NCBI RefSeq assembly: GCF_030272615.1
Contig: NC_081406.1
Coordinates: 395,830,439 to 395,894,438 of the forward strand
Direction: 5' to 3'
DNA length: 64,000 bases
Origin: Cryptomeria japonica
Lineage: Eukaryota; Streptophyta; Pinopsida; Cupressales; Cupressaceae
This document shows, one piece after another, positions 1 through 10,645 of the stretch; the first letter of the stretch is position 1; each line of letters begins with the position of its first letter. The position numbers were made by a program, and so were the translations under genes. The notes under the pieces were generated by a model. That model made no database searches. It saw only the letters and a list, made by a program, of their open reading frames with translations, and was not told the origin of the DNA.

Positions 1-2
1 GG

Positions 3-1523
3 ATTTGGTTTGATAAATATATTCATGATCAACCTCTCCAGTCTCTCCTCTACTATGAAGACATCCCTGTTGGGTCTTTCATTTGGAATAGTATTATCAA
101 ATCCATAAAAGTGGCCAAAGCTGGAGCTGGATGGGTCCTTGGAAAAGGTGACAAAATCAAGTTTTGGGAGGATCCTTGGATTAAAGATGAACCTCTCTTT
201 AATCAAGACCGCAATCAATTCATTGATGAATGTAAAAGGAGGTTTGGTTCTTTGGTGTGTAACTACTGGAAGGAGAATAGATGGGTTAGGCTTGATGCTA
301 TTTATGTTGGGTTTCCATTGCTTCAGCATGAGTTGTTGTCCTTTTCTATTAACAAAGATTTTGATGATGTGTTCCTCTGGAAGAGTAATCCTAGGGGCGA
401 CTTCACGGTTGCCTCTGCCTATAAAAACACATTTACCCAGATCAGCAACCCTATATGGGGTAAAGTTTGGAATAGAATTCTTATCCCTAAAGTCAACATG
501 TTCTTTTGTCTTGCTACTCACAATAGGATTCTTACTATTGATAGCTTGGCCCGAAGAGGTTTTATGTTCCCTAATAGGTGTGAGCTATGTCAGAAAGAGG
601 AAGAATCAGTTGATCATCTGTTCATCCATTGCTCCTTCACTTGGGAAATCTGGAGTAAGTTTTGGGTGAATTGGAAAGTTGATTGGGTTATGCACAAGAG
701 TCTCAAGGAAATTATTTGGCAATGGACCTTTCCCACCAAATTTCCTCTTATCAAGAACCTTTGGTCCTTGATCCTTCCCATGACTTGCTGGAGCATCTGG
801 AAAGAGAAAAATAACAGAATATTTAGGGAAGCTAAGTGCACTTCTCAAGTGGTCTTTGAAAATGTTTGCAGGGCTATAAAAGAAAACATAAATATTCCTC
901 ATAGGAACAACAAACAATGGTTTTTTGCAGATATGAATGATATTGAAAAAGGCATCCTTACTGAATGGAATTTAATCCACAAAGTCTGCAGATCTGACAA
1001 TAAGACAAGGAGAGAAAATATTGTTTGGAGATTTCCTGATCATGATCAATTCAAGGTGAATTTTGATGGGGTTGCTAAAGGCAACCCTAGGAAGTCCAGT
1101 GGGGGAGGAGTCATCAGAAATTCTCAAGGTGTCTGCATTGCTGCTATTGCCTCTCCTTTTGGAGTCCAAAATAATCATGTGGCTGAAGCTCAGGCTATGC
1201 TGAAAAGCCTCCAGCTTGCTCAGGGATTCAAATTTAAAAAAAATTGGTTGGAAGGGGACTCCCTCAATATCATTCAGGCTCTTAAAGGTACTAGTTCTTC
1301 CTCTTGGAATATTACTAATACGATTGAAAGTGCTAAAATGTTATTAAATGACTATGTTAGTATTCTCATAACTCATACTCTAAGGGAAGGCAATAAGGTT
1401 GCGGACCTTTTAGCTAATGAAGGGGTCAATTTAGAGGTGGAGGCTAAATATATCAGAGAGGCCCAATGTAAAAGGGATGTTAGGGAGAAATTATTATTTG
1501 ATCGCATCAATGGGTCAAGTTAA
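3..1523 (+). CDS. LINE I ORF2 C-terminus (zinc-finger and RNase H)
   Basis: This frame is open from the window edge to a TAA at 1521-1523, about 506 codons, so the N-terminal endonuclease and RT lie to the left. Counting residues from the codon at 111, a zf-RVT-type domain spans about 97-183, with CELC near 158 and an H-x3-HC pattern near 170. An RNase H domain spans about 315-440. Its acidic residues are all present: D319 in NFDG, E359 in AEAQ, D383 in EGDS and D432 in ADLLA. In LINEs this protein nicks target DNA, copies the element RNA and removes RNA from the hybrid. The segment has no internal stop, unlike the frame just downstream. It could still be inactive, because most of the protein is not visible. 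Confidence 0.88.
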   Translation: MWFDKYIHDQPLQSLLYYEDIPVGSFIWNSIIKSIKVAKAGAGWVLGKGDKIKFWEDPWIKDEPLFNQDRNQFIDECKRRFGSLVCNYWKENRWVRLDAIYVGFPLLQHELLSFSINKDFDDVFLWKSNPRGDFTVASAYKNTFTQISNPIWGKVWNRILIPKVNMFFCLATHNRILTIDSLARRGFMFPNRCELCQKEEESVDHLFIHCSFTWEIWSKFWVNWKVDWVMHKSLKEIIWQWTFPTKFPLIKNLWSLILPMTCWSIWKEKNNRIFREAKCTSQVVFENVCRAIKENINIPHRNNKQWFFADMNDIEKGILTEWNLIHKVCRSDNKTRRENIVWRFPDHDQFKVNFDGVAKGNPRKSSGGGVIRNSQGVCIAAIASPFGVQNNHVAEAQAMLKSLQLAQGFKFKKNWLEGDSLNIIQALKGTSSSSWNITNTIESAKMLLNDYVSILITHTLREGNKVADLLANEGVNLEVEAKYIREAQCKRDVREKLLFDRINGSS

Positions 1524-1527
1524 AATC

Positions 1528-3414
1528 ATGATCACCTTTTGGGGTCCGGAAACCAAAGACAAAGATTGGGAGCAAGCGAACTGTCATTTAATGATTGTTA
1601 TTAGGCATCATTTTTATGATCATTTGTGTGACGGGGATTATAATAATAAGTGTTAGATCTCTGCGGCCAATATTATTTTCTTTAAAATCACGGATGGTAC
1701 TTTGTTCTGTGATCCCAGTATTTTGCTCAAGAGCATGTGTTTAAGTCTTGGCTTGCAATTTGTGAGATATACTATTGGAGACTTTGACCTGTTGTTCAAC
1801 ATGGGAGGTAACCTAAACCAGAATGAGCCCTCTGGTTGCGAGAACTAGAAAAGTGAGCGGAAAGTGTGGAGGAGGCTCCATAGACATGGATTCATTGACT
1901 ATATGCAAAAGCTGCATGGTAGCAGAAAATCAATGTCTCAAGGATTTGCTAAGGGTTGGAACAGCAATAGAGTCACTTTGTTTGGGGAGACCTAGAAGAT
2001 TGATGAGGATTTGGTTGCGGAGGTCACGGGACTTCAGAAGGAGGGCACAAAATTCTATAGAGACTGAAAGTTTGCTGCTGAAGCAATTAAAAACTTCCCA
2101 AAAACTGAGGATGAGAAGGCTCGGCTTGCCAAGAAAGACAATATTTCTTACTGCCTCCCCCAACAGGTAAAGTCTTTTTGGAAGAAAATGCTAAGGGTTT
2201 TGATGGAATTCCTGACTGTTGATGGTAGATTTACTAAAGTCTACAATTATCATTTTGTAATTCTCAATCATTTCCACCATGGTGTTAAGATTTCTCTGCC
2301 CTTTTATTTAGCATCATCCCTGAATGAGAGCTTGGCTGACCATGCCAAAAAGCCCAAATCTTACCCCATAGCCCATCAGGGGCTTATTTTTCTCATTTAC
2401 GAACACCTGAAGAAAAAAGCTAGGGTTAGCAAGGATGATAACCTGGTAACAAATGCACATATTTCTGAGAGTTGTAATGACTTCGAGTCTAATGATGATC
2501 TGTCTAATGCCCCTACCCATAAAAAAGGGAGAGATGACATTGATAATGTGGACACGGAGGTGAATAATGGTATGGAGGATGAACATGGGAAGGAGGCTGA
2601 GATTGAAGTGGAGAGTGAGAAGGAAGAGTATACTGGAGAAGAGGAGGAAGGGAAAAAAGATGCCAATACTGAAAACCCTAATTCTAACCCTATGGGTTCG
2701 GATAGGAGGAATGTTGCCCAGAACTCCATGCAGGAAGCCAACCCTAAATCTATGAGCTCTGAGTAGGGAAGGGATACAACGAACACTATCTTGAATACCA
2801 CTTGAAATTGCACGTTGGAGTCTTTTAATTTTCAGAAGTGGGTTATTGAAAATATAACCAGCATTAAGAGCAAACAAAGGGACCTGGAGAATAAGATTCA
2901 CAATTTGATCAAGGAAACTAATTTGGGGAAAAAGTGTGCGGAGATGGAAACCAGTGAAGCAGAGGATGAAATTGAAATGTAGGACTAGTTGGAAAAAGAC
3001 CTTATAAAAGGGGATTTGAAACATCTGGAGGATGTGATTAGAATTGTAAAAGAAAAGACTAAGGTGGATAACAAGACCATCATCAATCGGGTTGCTAAAA
3101 CTAAGAAGGCTTTGAAAAGCTTCATGAACCACAGTCTTCAGGTCTTGAGAATCTCGTCTCAAAACATGAATGCCTTGGTGGATCACTTAGAGAGGAAAAC
3201 TCAGAATAAGGATTTGGTAATCATTGATGATATACCGACCTCTAGCTCTACTCATCAAATATCCAGATGAAGGACCAGGCAGACAACCAGTGATATGGAG
3301 ACAAAGACGAAAGAGATTTAGCTGAAATAGGAGAACAATGATCTGAGAGAAGCCGCTAAGGCCATGATGTTGTTGGTTCAGAATGTTGAGGAGTCTATAA
3401 AAGTTTTTATTTGA
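1528..3414 (+). pseudogene. LINE I third reading frame, decayed, unknown function
   Basis: An ATG at 1528 opens a frame four bases after the ORF2 stop. It reads in one phase for about 629 codons to a TGA at 3412, broken by nonsense codons starting at 1654, 1846, 1993, 2065, 2764, 2803, 2980, 2986, 3268, 3319 and 3328. All eleven are TAG or TGA, and no frameshift is needed. The longest open parts are 2188-2763 and 2989-3267. Visible features are a hydrophobic block around YNYHFVILNHFHHGVKISLP (2245-2310), a strongly acidic low-complexity stretch (about 2540-2665), and a Lys/Leu-rich, probably coiled-coil, region (about 2830-3200). I do not recognise the family; a gag-like or plant-mobile-domain-like origin is a guess. 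Its place between ORF2 and the LINE 3' end suggests it belongs to the element. Confidence 0.6.
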
Positions 3415-3610
3415 TATGTAATGCTGGTTTTTGGATGCCAGTTTCTCACTGGCTCTGTGCTATCCTTTTGTCCTAGCTGCTGGGTTTTATGCTGGTTTTT
3501 TTGCAGCTTTTTTGTCTAGGTCTTGTCTTCTCTAGTTTCTTTCATTCTCATCTTTCATAATGTAAGCGGGTTGCGGGTCCCTTAAAACCTGATTTTCCTT
3601 AATCAAAAGC

Positions 3611-4788
3611 ATACAAATTTTTGATGTGCAAACCCTGGTTAAGGGAAAAAACACAGTGGGAACCTACCCACAATATGATGATACTCTATAGTAGTATGTG
3701 TAAATATTACAATGGGGAATGCACATGCATTCAGACACATTGCCTAGAGCTCACTGCTCAAAAAAAATAAAGGGCTACAACCCTGGGAAGGCTCATTGCC
3801 TTACAAAGATCAGATAACCAATCTGGATTACGTGAACTGAAAGAATAACATCTCCAAATTGCCTAATCACAGTTTCGATTAAGCACACTATCTTCTTTGC
3901 AACTCACTTCTTCACTCTTCCAAAACTTCAATTCGCTTGTTCGCACATACAACACTCTCTAATAATGCAGATACAACCATAGACACACAACTTACATGAT
4001 CATTACACTTATTTATACAAATCATCAACCTTAACTCCAAGGTTGGCTCAGCACATAAAACCTAATTACAAAATTACATCACACGATACATAAATCCATA
4101 TGTGAACCAATACAATGTCGGTAAGGACATAGCATGGAATGAAATAAAATCCTTGAGCACGCAACAACACCAAATATCTCACCAAAATCATATGCAACAC
4201 ACAACAACCATCGGGTCAGCCAAAAGGTCGTATAACACAAAGAATACCAACAAACCAATAAAATCTTCAATAAAACACATGATGAACAATGCGGACCAGT
4301 AATACGCATAGCACACAATCTAGAAACACCAACAAGCAACATGAATTCCTCTGCAACCACCACAACAACTCGGATAACTAGAATCATCATCATTTCAAAA
4401 CCATAGCTCAAGAGCACCAACAAAAAACTGAAAGATACACTTGTGAAGTTCCAAATCATGAACCACTTGAACAAAGGAAACACATGAATGTCTCAAACAC
4501 TCTCCAAAATCCACACAACATAATGAATCAATCATCGCACAATACAATCCTGAAATCACAACTCTGCAATACATAACCAACAAAAAAACCAATCATCACA
4601 CTGGATCACATAACTCAATCAAATCACCTTCTGAAACACTAAAACTCATACTAAATCAACTAGAGATAAGTATCTCAAAACCCATTAATCCACAACAACA
4701 TATCTACAACCTAACCAACTCTCTGCAACACCGAAACACAATAAACAAATAAATATGTTGACATCAATGACAACAACACATTCCAACA
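3611..4788 (-). mobile_element. Copia-type LTR (partial), minus orientation
   Basis: On the minus strand this begins at 4788 with TGTTGGAATG, followed by TTGTCATTGATGTCAAC. That is the opening of the solo LTR at 12020 (TGTTGG, then TTGTCATTGATGTCAA). The left part, around 3630-3680, resembles 5490-5545 of the neighbouring LTR. The expected LTR 3' end with its poly-C block is missing because LINE I abuts at about 3610. No coding sequence is seen inside. Confidence 0.6.
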
Positions 4789-4929
4789 ACTCTAATATCC
4801 AATAGTTGGTCATCATTATTGTTCATCAATTCATCTTTGACCTTTTCATTTCCTTTATCTTCCTTCCTTGAAAATTTAAAACTTTTTTCCTGCATCAAAA
4901 CCAAGTTTTCCCTTATCTTTGTTTTGTAT

Positions 4930-5277
4930 TTAAGCACTCAACATCACATCAAGTACTTCATTACCACCTTTAATCTTCAATCCTTTGTGAATATGCTCTT
5001 TTACATCCTTCAATTCCTTCTTCAACATAGTGAATTCTTTTCTAAGTTTGGTACATTCTTCAATCTTGTAATTTAGCTTTGTTTCTGGATCATTCATAGT
5101 CTTTCTTCCTTCATAAAGTAGCTTTCTCAGATAGGCAATCTTTTCTTCTTCTTTCTTGCATTTTTTTTTGCTTTCATCTAGATTTGCTAGAGCATATATC
5201 AACTCTTCCATATAAACAATAGATTTATAATCCCACTCATTCAAATCCATATTTTGTTCTTCAAACATAGTGTTCAA
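4930..5277 (-). CDS. Short coiled-coil-like ORF between two LTRs
   Basis: A 115-codon minus-strand ORF lies about 40 bases inside the primer-binding site of the 5334-6717 LTR, where gag would start in a copia-type element. The peptide is charged and Lys/Glu-rich, with heptad-like leucines after residue 40, so a coiled coil is likely. I see no zinc knuckle, protease, integrase or RT. The whole interior between the two LTRs is only about 545 bp, so either most of it was deleted or this is a non-autonomous element. It could also be a chance ORF. Confidence 0.4.
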   Translation of the reverse strand: MNTMFEEQNMDLNEWDYKSIVYMEELIYALANLDESKKKCKKEEEKIAYLRKLLYEGRKTMNDPETKLNYKIEECTKLRKEFTMLKKELKDVKEHIHKGLKIKGGNEVLDVMLSA

Positions 5278-5319
5278 ATATCAGATCTACCTCAGTGGTT
5301 AAACTACTTCAAGAAATAA

Positions 5320-5331
5320 GCTTTGATACCA
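5320..5331 (-). other. Primer-binding site, initiator-Met tRNA type
   Basis: The minus strand reads TGGTATCAAAGC two bases after the LTR end. This matches the usual copia primer-binding site TGGTATCAGAGC with one difference. It fixes element orientation (minus) and marks 5334 as the 3' boundary of the 5' LTR. Confidence 0.75.
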
Positions 5332-5333
5332 AT

Positions 5334-5541
5334 TGTTGAACACTATTGGATGCTAAGAGGGGGGGAGGTGAATTACAAAATACTAAAAACTTGATTAGAT
5401 TTAACTTCTTATTAATCATCATTTTCATCAACTTTATGTATATGAGCAAATAACTAAAACTAATAAATCAAACACACATGAGCACCAAGATTTTTATGTG
5501 GAAAACCCAAATTGGGAAAAACCATGGTGAGAATCATACTC

Positions 5542-5583
<42 letters not shown>

Positions 5584-6717
5584 TAGTTTAGGCCAAAGGC
5601 TAGGGAGCTCACTGCTCTGGAAGATGAATTGCAAGCTAAGGCGCATGACCCTAGGGCAAGATACAATAATTCCTTGCACACACTAAAGATCACTTCTTTG
5701 GGGCAAGATACAATTCTTCTAATATAATAATATCAATAAGGTTTAACTATAGAAAAAGAATCTACTAAAATGCTACTAACAATTTATAATTTAGTACACA
5801 TCAAAAACTTTCCTCATCACTTCTCTATTGTACATTCATACCTTTTAACCACTTTCACAATGACTTTGTACAATATACTCTACATATATATTGGTTTATC
5901 TACACAATGAATCTAACCTTTTATATACTATCTACAACCTAAATAACATCTATTGGGTTGGCCTAATAGGTTCATATATAAAAACACTCTCCAAATAAAA
6001 TGTGGAAGGCAAATGAAACATGTGAAGGTTCACACTATGTCAACACACCTTTTAGATACTCCCAATATAGATCTCATAAACCCACACACTACTGCATGGA
6101 CCAAAAACACAAAACTCAGCCTCAACAGATGAAAGAGTTAACTCATGCCAATGCAACAAACTCAAATTTCAATCTAGGACACCATCAAGACATACATACA
6201 ACCGAAGAAGCAACACAATACATCGAGGAACCTAAATCAATCATTTGCAACACTTCACCAATTGTAGGCTAAGGAATGCAATGCATTCCTCTACACCACT
6301 GCATTGCAACTATATCAACTAGAACTAAAACTTAATTAGCTTCAATTGTAGATCACTTGTCCTTCTAAAAAATGAGATATAATGAGAATACACATCCACA
6401 AACACTGCTCTAAAACCACATAACTATCCGATGTATATTCGCTACATGTCAAACCAAACTGCATGACAATTTTTTCATGGAAACAATCAGACATCATTGA
6501 AACATTATACCAATATATAAAAAACACCAACAAAGTTTGAAAATATCATAAAATATAAAAATATGTTGCCACAAACATCCATATACTGCATGTCTTCTAG
6601 ACTAACTTATATTCACTACTCATTTTATAACCATATTTAGACCTAGAGAATGGCTAAGTATCTCTTCCAAACCAACAAGTTTGACATCAATGACAACCAT
6701 AACTCATATTTAAAACA
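5334..6717 (-). mobile_element. Copia-type 5' LTR, minus orientation
   Basis: On the minus strand the LTR ends GTGTTCAACA, directly followed by the primer-binding site. Near that end it has an ATTCACC plus poly-C block (5345-5375) like that at 13040-13055 in the solo LTR. The start, by analogy with relatives, is TGTTTTAAATATGAG at 6717, followed by TTGTCATTGATGTCAAA. A possible minus-strand TATA lies at 5971-5980. An AT microsatellite has expanded inside. It is clearly diverged from the LTR at 3611-4788, so the two are either a very old pair or separate insertions. Confidence 0.6.
5544..5575. repeat. (AT)n microsatellite
   Basis: About 16 uninterrupted AT dinucleotides inside the copia-type LTR. 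Confidence 0.95.
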
Positions 6718-7309
6718 CTCCCTTCCTATGACTTTTTCTATATTTTTCTTTATATGCTTCAATTTATTCTATTATGAGTCTTCTCTTGCCCTTTTTGCTT
6801 ATGAAAACTACTAGTACCTATTATATCTACAAAAAGATGCATAAAAATGATTGATCAAGTGATTTTTGTGTAAAATATTGCACCAAAAGGTGATTTTTTT
6901 CTATATCGGATGGAAAACATGGATTTCTTAACAATAGATATGATGTGAGGATAGTTGGAATGCTCAAAATGGTCCTCTGTTTCTTTTTGTATGGTTGACA
7001 AAATGAATATTTGTTTGGAATAGATATATGTTCCAAATGAATATCTATTTAGTTTTTGACAAAAAGACCACCAAAAGGATTTACTTTGGCCTCTTTTTTA
7101 TTGTGAAAAAAGGAACGAATATCTATTCTTAATAGATGTCTATTTAGTATTACCAATATATAATAAATATATTATTTATTAATAATACATAAATTATATA
7201 TACATATTATATATTATATAATATATGATATATATAGTATATAATATATAATATATATAGTATATAATATATAATATACAGGTTATTTATATTATATATT
7301 ATAATATAT
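6718..7309. other. AT-rich spacer, no gene seen
   Basis: Nothing coding is visible. From 7140 to 7305 the sequence is nearly pure A/T with repeated TATAATATATAATATA-type words, grading into the GA-rich block. Confidence 0.7.
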
Positions 7310-8186
7310 ATAGAGTGAGAGAGAGATAGAGAGAGTGAGGAGGGAAGGAGATAGGGAGATTTATCTAGGTAAGGTGGAGGTATGAAGGGATAGAGAAAAG
7401 TACAAAGGAGAGGGGAGAGAGATATGTGGGTAGGGTGGGAGGGATAAAGTGAGATATAGGTAGAGAGATGGCATGAGGGACAAACATAAGAGAGAGAGGA
7501 AGAGGGAAAGAGTTATCTAGGTAGAGTGGAAGGGATCTATGGAGAAAGAGACAAATGAGAGAGAGTAGAAGAACACTTGAGAATTGATTAAGAATCAAGG
7601 AAAACTAGAAAGAGTGATAAAGACTTGAGAGAGGGAAGTAAAAAGGGAAGGTGATTGAGGGAGATGCAAGTAAGGTGAGAGGGATAAAGTGATATATAGG
7701 TAGAGAGAGGGCATGAGTGAGAGACCTGAGAGAGAGAGGGTGAAAGTCATAGAGGGATGGAGGGAGAGAGTGAGAGAGATATATCTAGGCAGGACATGGG
7801 AGAGATAGAGGGACGGGGCGAGAGATTAGGGATTAGGATGTCAACTAAAGGGTATAAGGAGAGCTTGTTAGAGATAGACATACGGTGGGAGGGAGATAGA
7901 GTCTAGGATGGAGAGTAGGAGGGGAGGGATCTAGAGGAATATATATGTATAGAGGTCTCGAGTGAGGGGAGAGAGAGAGCGAACTATAGAGGGAAGGGGA
8001 AAGAGAGTTGTAGGTGACCGAGACTTGAGAGAGAAGTATAGAGGGAGGGAGGGAGACATAGAGTTATCTAGGTGGGGGATGAAGGGAGAGAGAGAAGTAT
8101 AGAGGGAAGGTAAAAGAGAGATATAGGTAATGTGAGAGGGATAAAGTGATATATAAGCAGAGAGAGAGCATGATGGACATAATGAT

Positions 8187-8225
<39 letters not shown>

Positions 8226-8400
8226 TTGAGTCTAGGAGAAGGTGAGAAAGTTTAATAAGAATCAAGGCAAACTAGAAAGGGTTGAAACAAGATATGAGAG
8301 AGAAAACTTTAGAGGGAAGGGGAGAGAGGTATAGGTAAGATGGTAGGGATAGAGAGGGGGGAAGAGAGACAGAAAGAGAGAGGATCAATAGAATCTATTG
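7310..8400 (+). repeat. GA-rich degenerate repeat block
   Basis: About 1.1 kb of purine-rich sequence on the plus strand made of recurring imperfect phrases: GGTAAGGTGGGAGGGATA, AAGTGATATATAGGTAGAGA, GAGGGCATGAGGGAGAGAC. Longer units begin with GAGAAxTTxATAAGAATCAA and ACTAGAAAGGGTG at about 7571 and 8240. A pure (GA)n run sits at 8188-8218. Minus-strand ORFs here only reflect the low-complexity composition. Confidence 0.85.
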
Positions 8401-10084
8401 TCATGTGCTTCTGAGAGAAGAAATAATGTGTAAGTTTCTTGGATGAATTGTTTAAAAAATAATCAATTTATTGTTTGTCTTAATTTAACTCTAGACCTCT
8501 GACTCCTACCCGCTTGAGCCTTGCAATACCATATGATCATACTTATTATTTATGAACTATGTGTTGGATCTCAAATCAACAGATTGGATAGGTTCTAAGG
8601 AAATGCCAACTCCTATGATCAAATCCTCCAATTTGACTTGGCCAACTTATAGAGTGAACCTATTTGGTTAATAACTCCCTCACTTTAGGCTCTGCAAGAC
8701 CTAGGCGGGTATACCTATTCACTAGTGTCTTTCAATGACTAATGCTTTTTATAGCAGATTGAGTATCTTGATCTAAATTCTTCCCTACCTCAGAATGGCA
8801 TAGGTTCCTAGGATAGGTGGCTTTAAGATAACTCTAAGATTGTTGTTGTGAAAGCTTTTTGATCTTTGTAATTAAAATCTATATGTTTGCACTACTACTA
8901 ACTGATTTTATATGTCCTACTCAACTAGTCCTATTGCTTTAATGTAAAGGTAATTGATATGGTAAAAAGTTATGATTTGTGAATGACCAGTGTCTTTCTT
9001 GTTATTTGGGCTACATAGTCTTATATTTCTCTAGGACTTAATGTATGATTTGTGAGATAGTTTTTAAACTTACCCCCTTTGGTAAATCCATCAGTTACTG
9101 TTTCTTATGAGATCTACTAAATGTTTATATCATAAACCGCCTGAATGAATTTAACCCTAACCTTAAGGGACCATTCAAGGAAGAACTACGAGGAACAATT
9201 ACAATCCATGAGTAGATCTTTTTAATCCAAATTTGAAACATAAGAACATAGACTTCACTATAAGAATACGAATAATCTTATCTCCTTTAGATAATATCAC
9301 AAATAATTGCCTACAAAAAATGAGATAATCCACAACACATATGCGAAGGAAAACAACTGATTGAATTGATGGTTCAAAAACAATACAGTATTATCCAGAG
9401 TTTATATTATATTTCTCTTCCATTTCCTCTTCTTTCTCTCTTTTTTAACCACTTATATATGTGGTTGAATGGGCACCATACCCCTTTTGGGGTGAAAAGT
9501 CACCATTTTACATTAAAATTAACAAAACCCTTTGAAATTAATATGCAAACTAGTTAGTCAATAACCTTGCTTTAAGCTATCTTTCGGGTTTTCGTTTGGT
9601 CGGCAGGCTTAAACTTCAGATACGAATCTGAAATTTTGTGTGGTGGTAGGAAACATCCACTTCTAAAATAGTTCTTCATCAAATTTGACATTTTCATTCC
9701 AAGTCGACATCTTCTTTCATGCAGGTCGAAATAACAGGGTTTTCAACCTTCTTACGGTCTTCTGTGTGGTCTACAACCAAAAACACATTGTACAGATCTA
9801 ATATTTTTACTGGAGCTTGGAAACTTGATTTTCTGAAATGGGTATTTCTTATATCTTCATGTTTCATTCATTTTAATTCTCTATTCATATCATCTTTTCT
9901 ACAGATCAAAAACACTAGTCTTTCATGGGGTCCATTGGAAATAATTTATTCATATCCTCCTTTACTCTAGGTGTTCAAATCATTAATCATCCATTATGTG
10001 TAATTTCCATGAAGTGACCACCATTTTCAATAGTAGGGTTCTTGAAATTACTTGTAAATTTGAAGCCCCAACACTATGAAATAA
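8401..10084. other. Non-coding spacer with a dispersed repeat motif
   Basis: No convincing gene. Positions 8385-8545 pair with 10275-10445 as the flank of the GA-rich repeat. The stretch 8682-8716, containing AGACCTAGGCGGGTATACCT, recurs inverted at 51427-51461 and partly at 25964-25980. The rest is ordinary AT-rich sequence. Confidence 0.6.
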
Positions 10085-10645
10085 ATTTTGGAGGTCGAGA
10101 CTTGAAGAAGGTGAGAAATAAATAAGAACCAATACAAACTAGAAAGGGTGACTAAGACTTGAGAGAGAAGTACAAAGGGAAGGGAAAAGAGAGAGAGGGG
10201 CATAGGTAAGGTGTGAGGGATGGAGTGAAATATAGGTAGAGAGAGGGCATAAGGGAGAAACCTAAGAGACAGAGAAAGCTAAGGGAGTAGCAGAGTCTAT
10301 TGTCATGTGCTTCTAAGAGGAGAAACAATGTGTATAGTTCTTGGATGAATTGCCTTCAACAAAATTCACTTTAATGTTTTTCCTAATTTAACTTTGGGCC
10401 TACCACTCCTTGATTGAGCCTTGAAACACCATCTGGTCATCTTTATCTTTTATGAATTTTGATTGGAGGTTGATACTAGGAGAAGGTGAGAATTTAGAAA
10501 CAAGATTTAATGCAAACTAGAATGGGTGAATTAGACTTGAGGGAGAAGTGCAGAGTGAAGGAGAGAGAGAGACATAGGTAAAGTGGGAGGGATAGATTGA
10601 AATATAGGTAGAGAGAGGGCATGAGGGAGAGACTCAAGAGATAGA
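10085..10645 (+). repeat. Second GA-rich repeat block
   Basis: Two further units like those at 7310-8400 start at about 10109 and 10487, each with the ACTAGAAxGGGTGA, GACTTGAGxGAGAAGT and GTAGAGAGAGGGCATxAGGG phrases. Between them lies the AGTCTATTGTCATGTGCTTCT flank also found at about 8390. Confidence 0.8.

Larger units (their letters stand above)
1..3610 (+). mobile_element. LINE I, 3' portion of a non-LTR retrotransposon
   Basis: An L1-type plant LINE enters from the left edge of the window. It carries the C-terminal part of ORF2 (zinc-finger and RNase H domains), then a decayed third frame, then a T-rich 3' UTR. The 3' end is about 3560-3610, where a block reading GGGTTGCGGGTCCCTTAAAA is followed by TTAATCAAAA. 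The same end, slightly diverged, recurs at 55937-55982, where target-site duplications prove it is a LINE terminus. The sequence resuming at 3611 is the inside of a copia-type LTR, so LINE I probably inserted into that LTR. The 5' part and left target-site duplication are outside the window. Confidence 0.85.

Noticed and set aside
2314-3186. 290-aa minus-strand ORF
   Set aside because: It is antisense to the LINE I third frame; its hydrophobic Leu/Phe/Ile composition is what the reverse of a Lys/Glu-rich coding strand gives, and it has no motif.
7365-8265. Ser/Leu/Pro-rich minus-strand ORFs
   Set aside because: Produced by the CT-rich complement of the GA repeat block.
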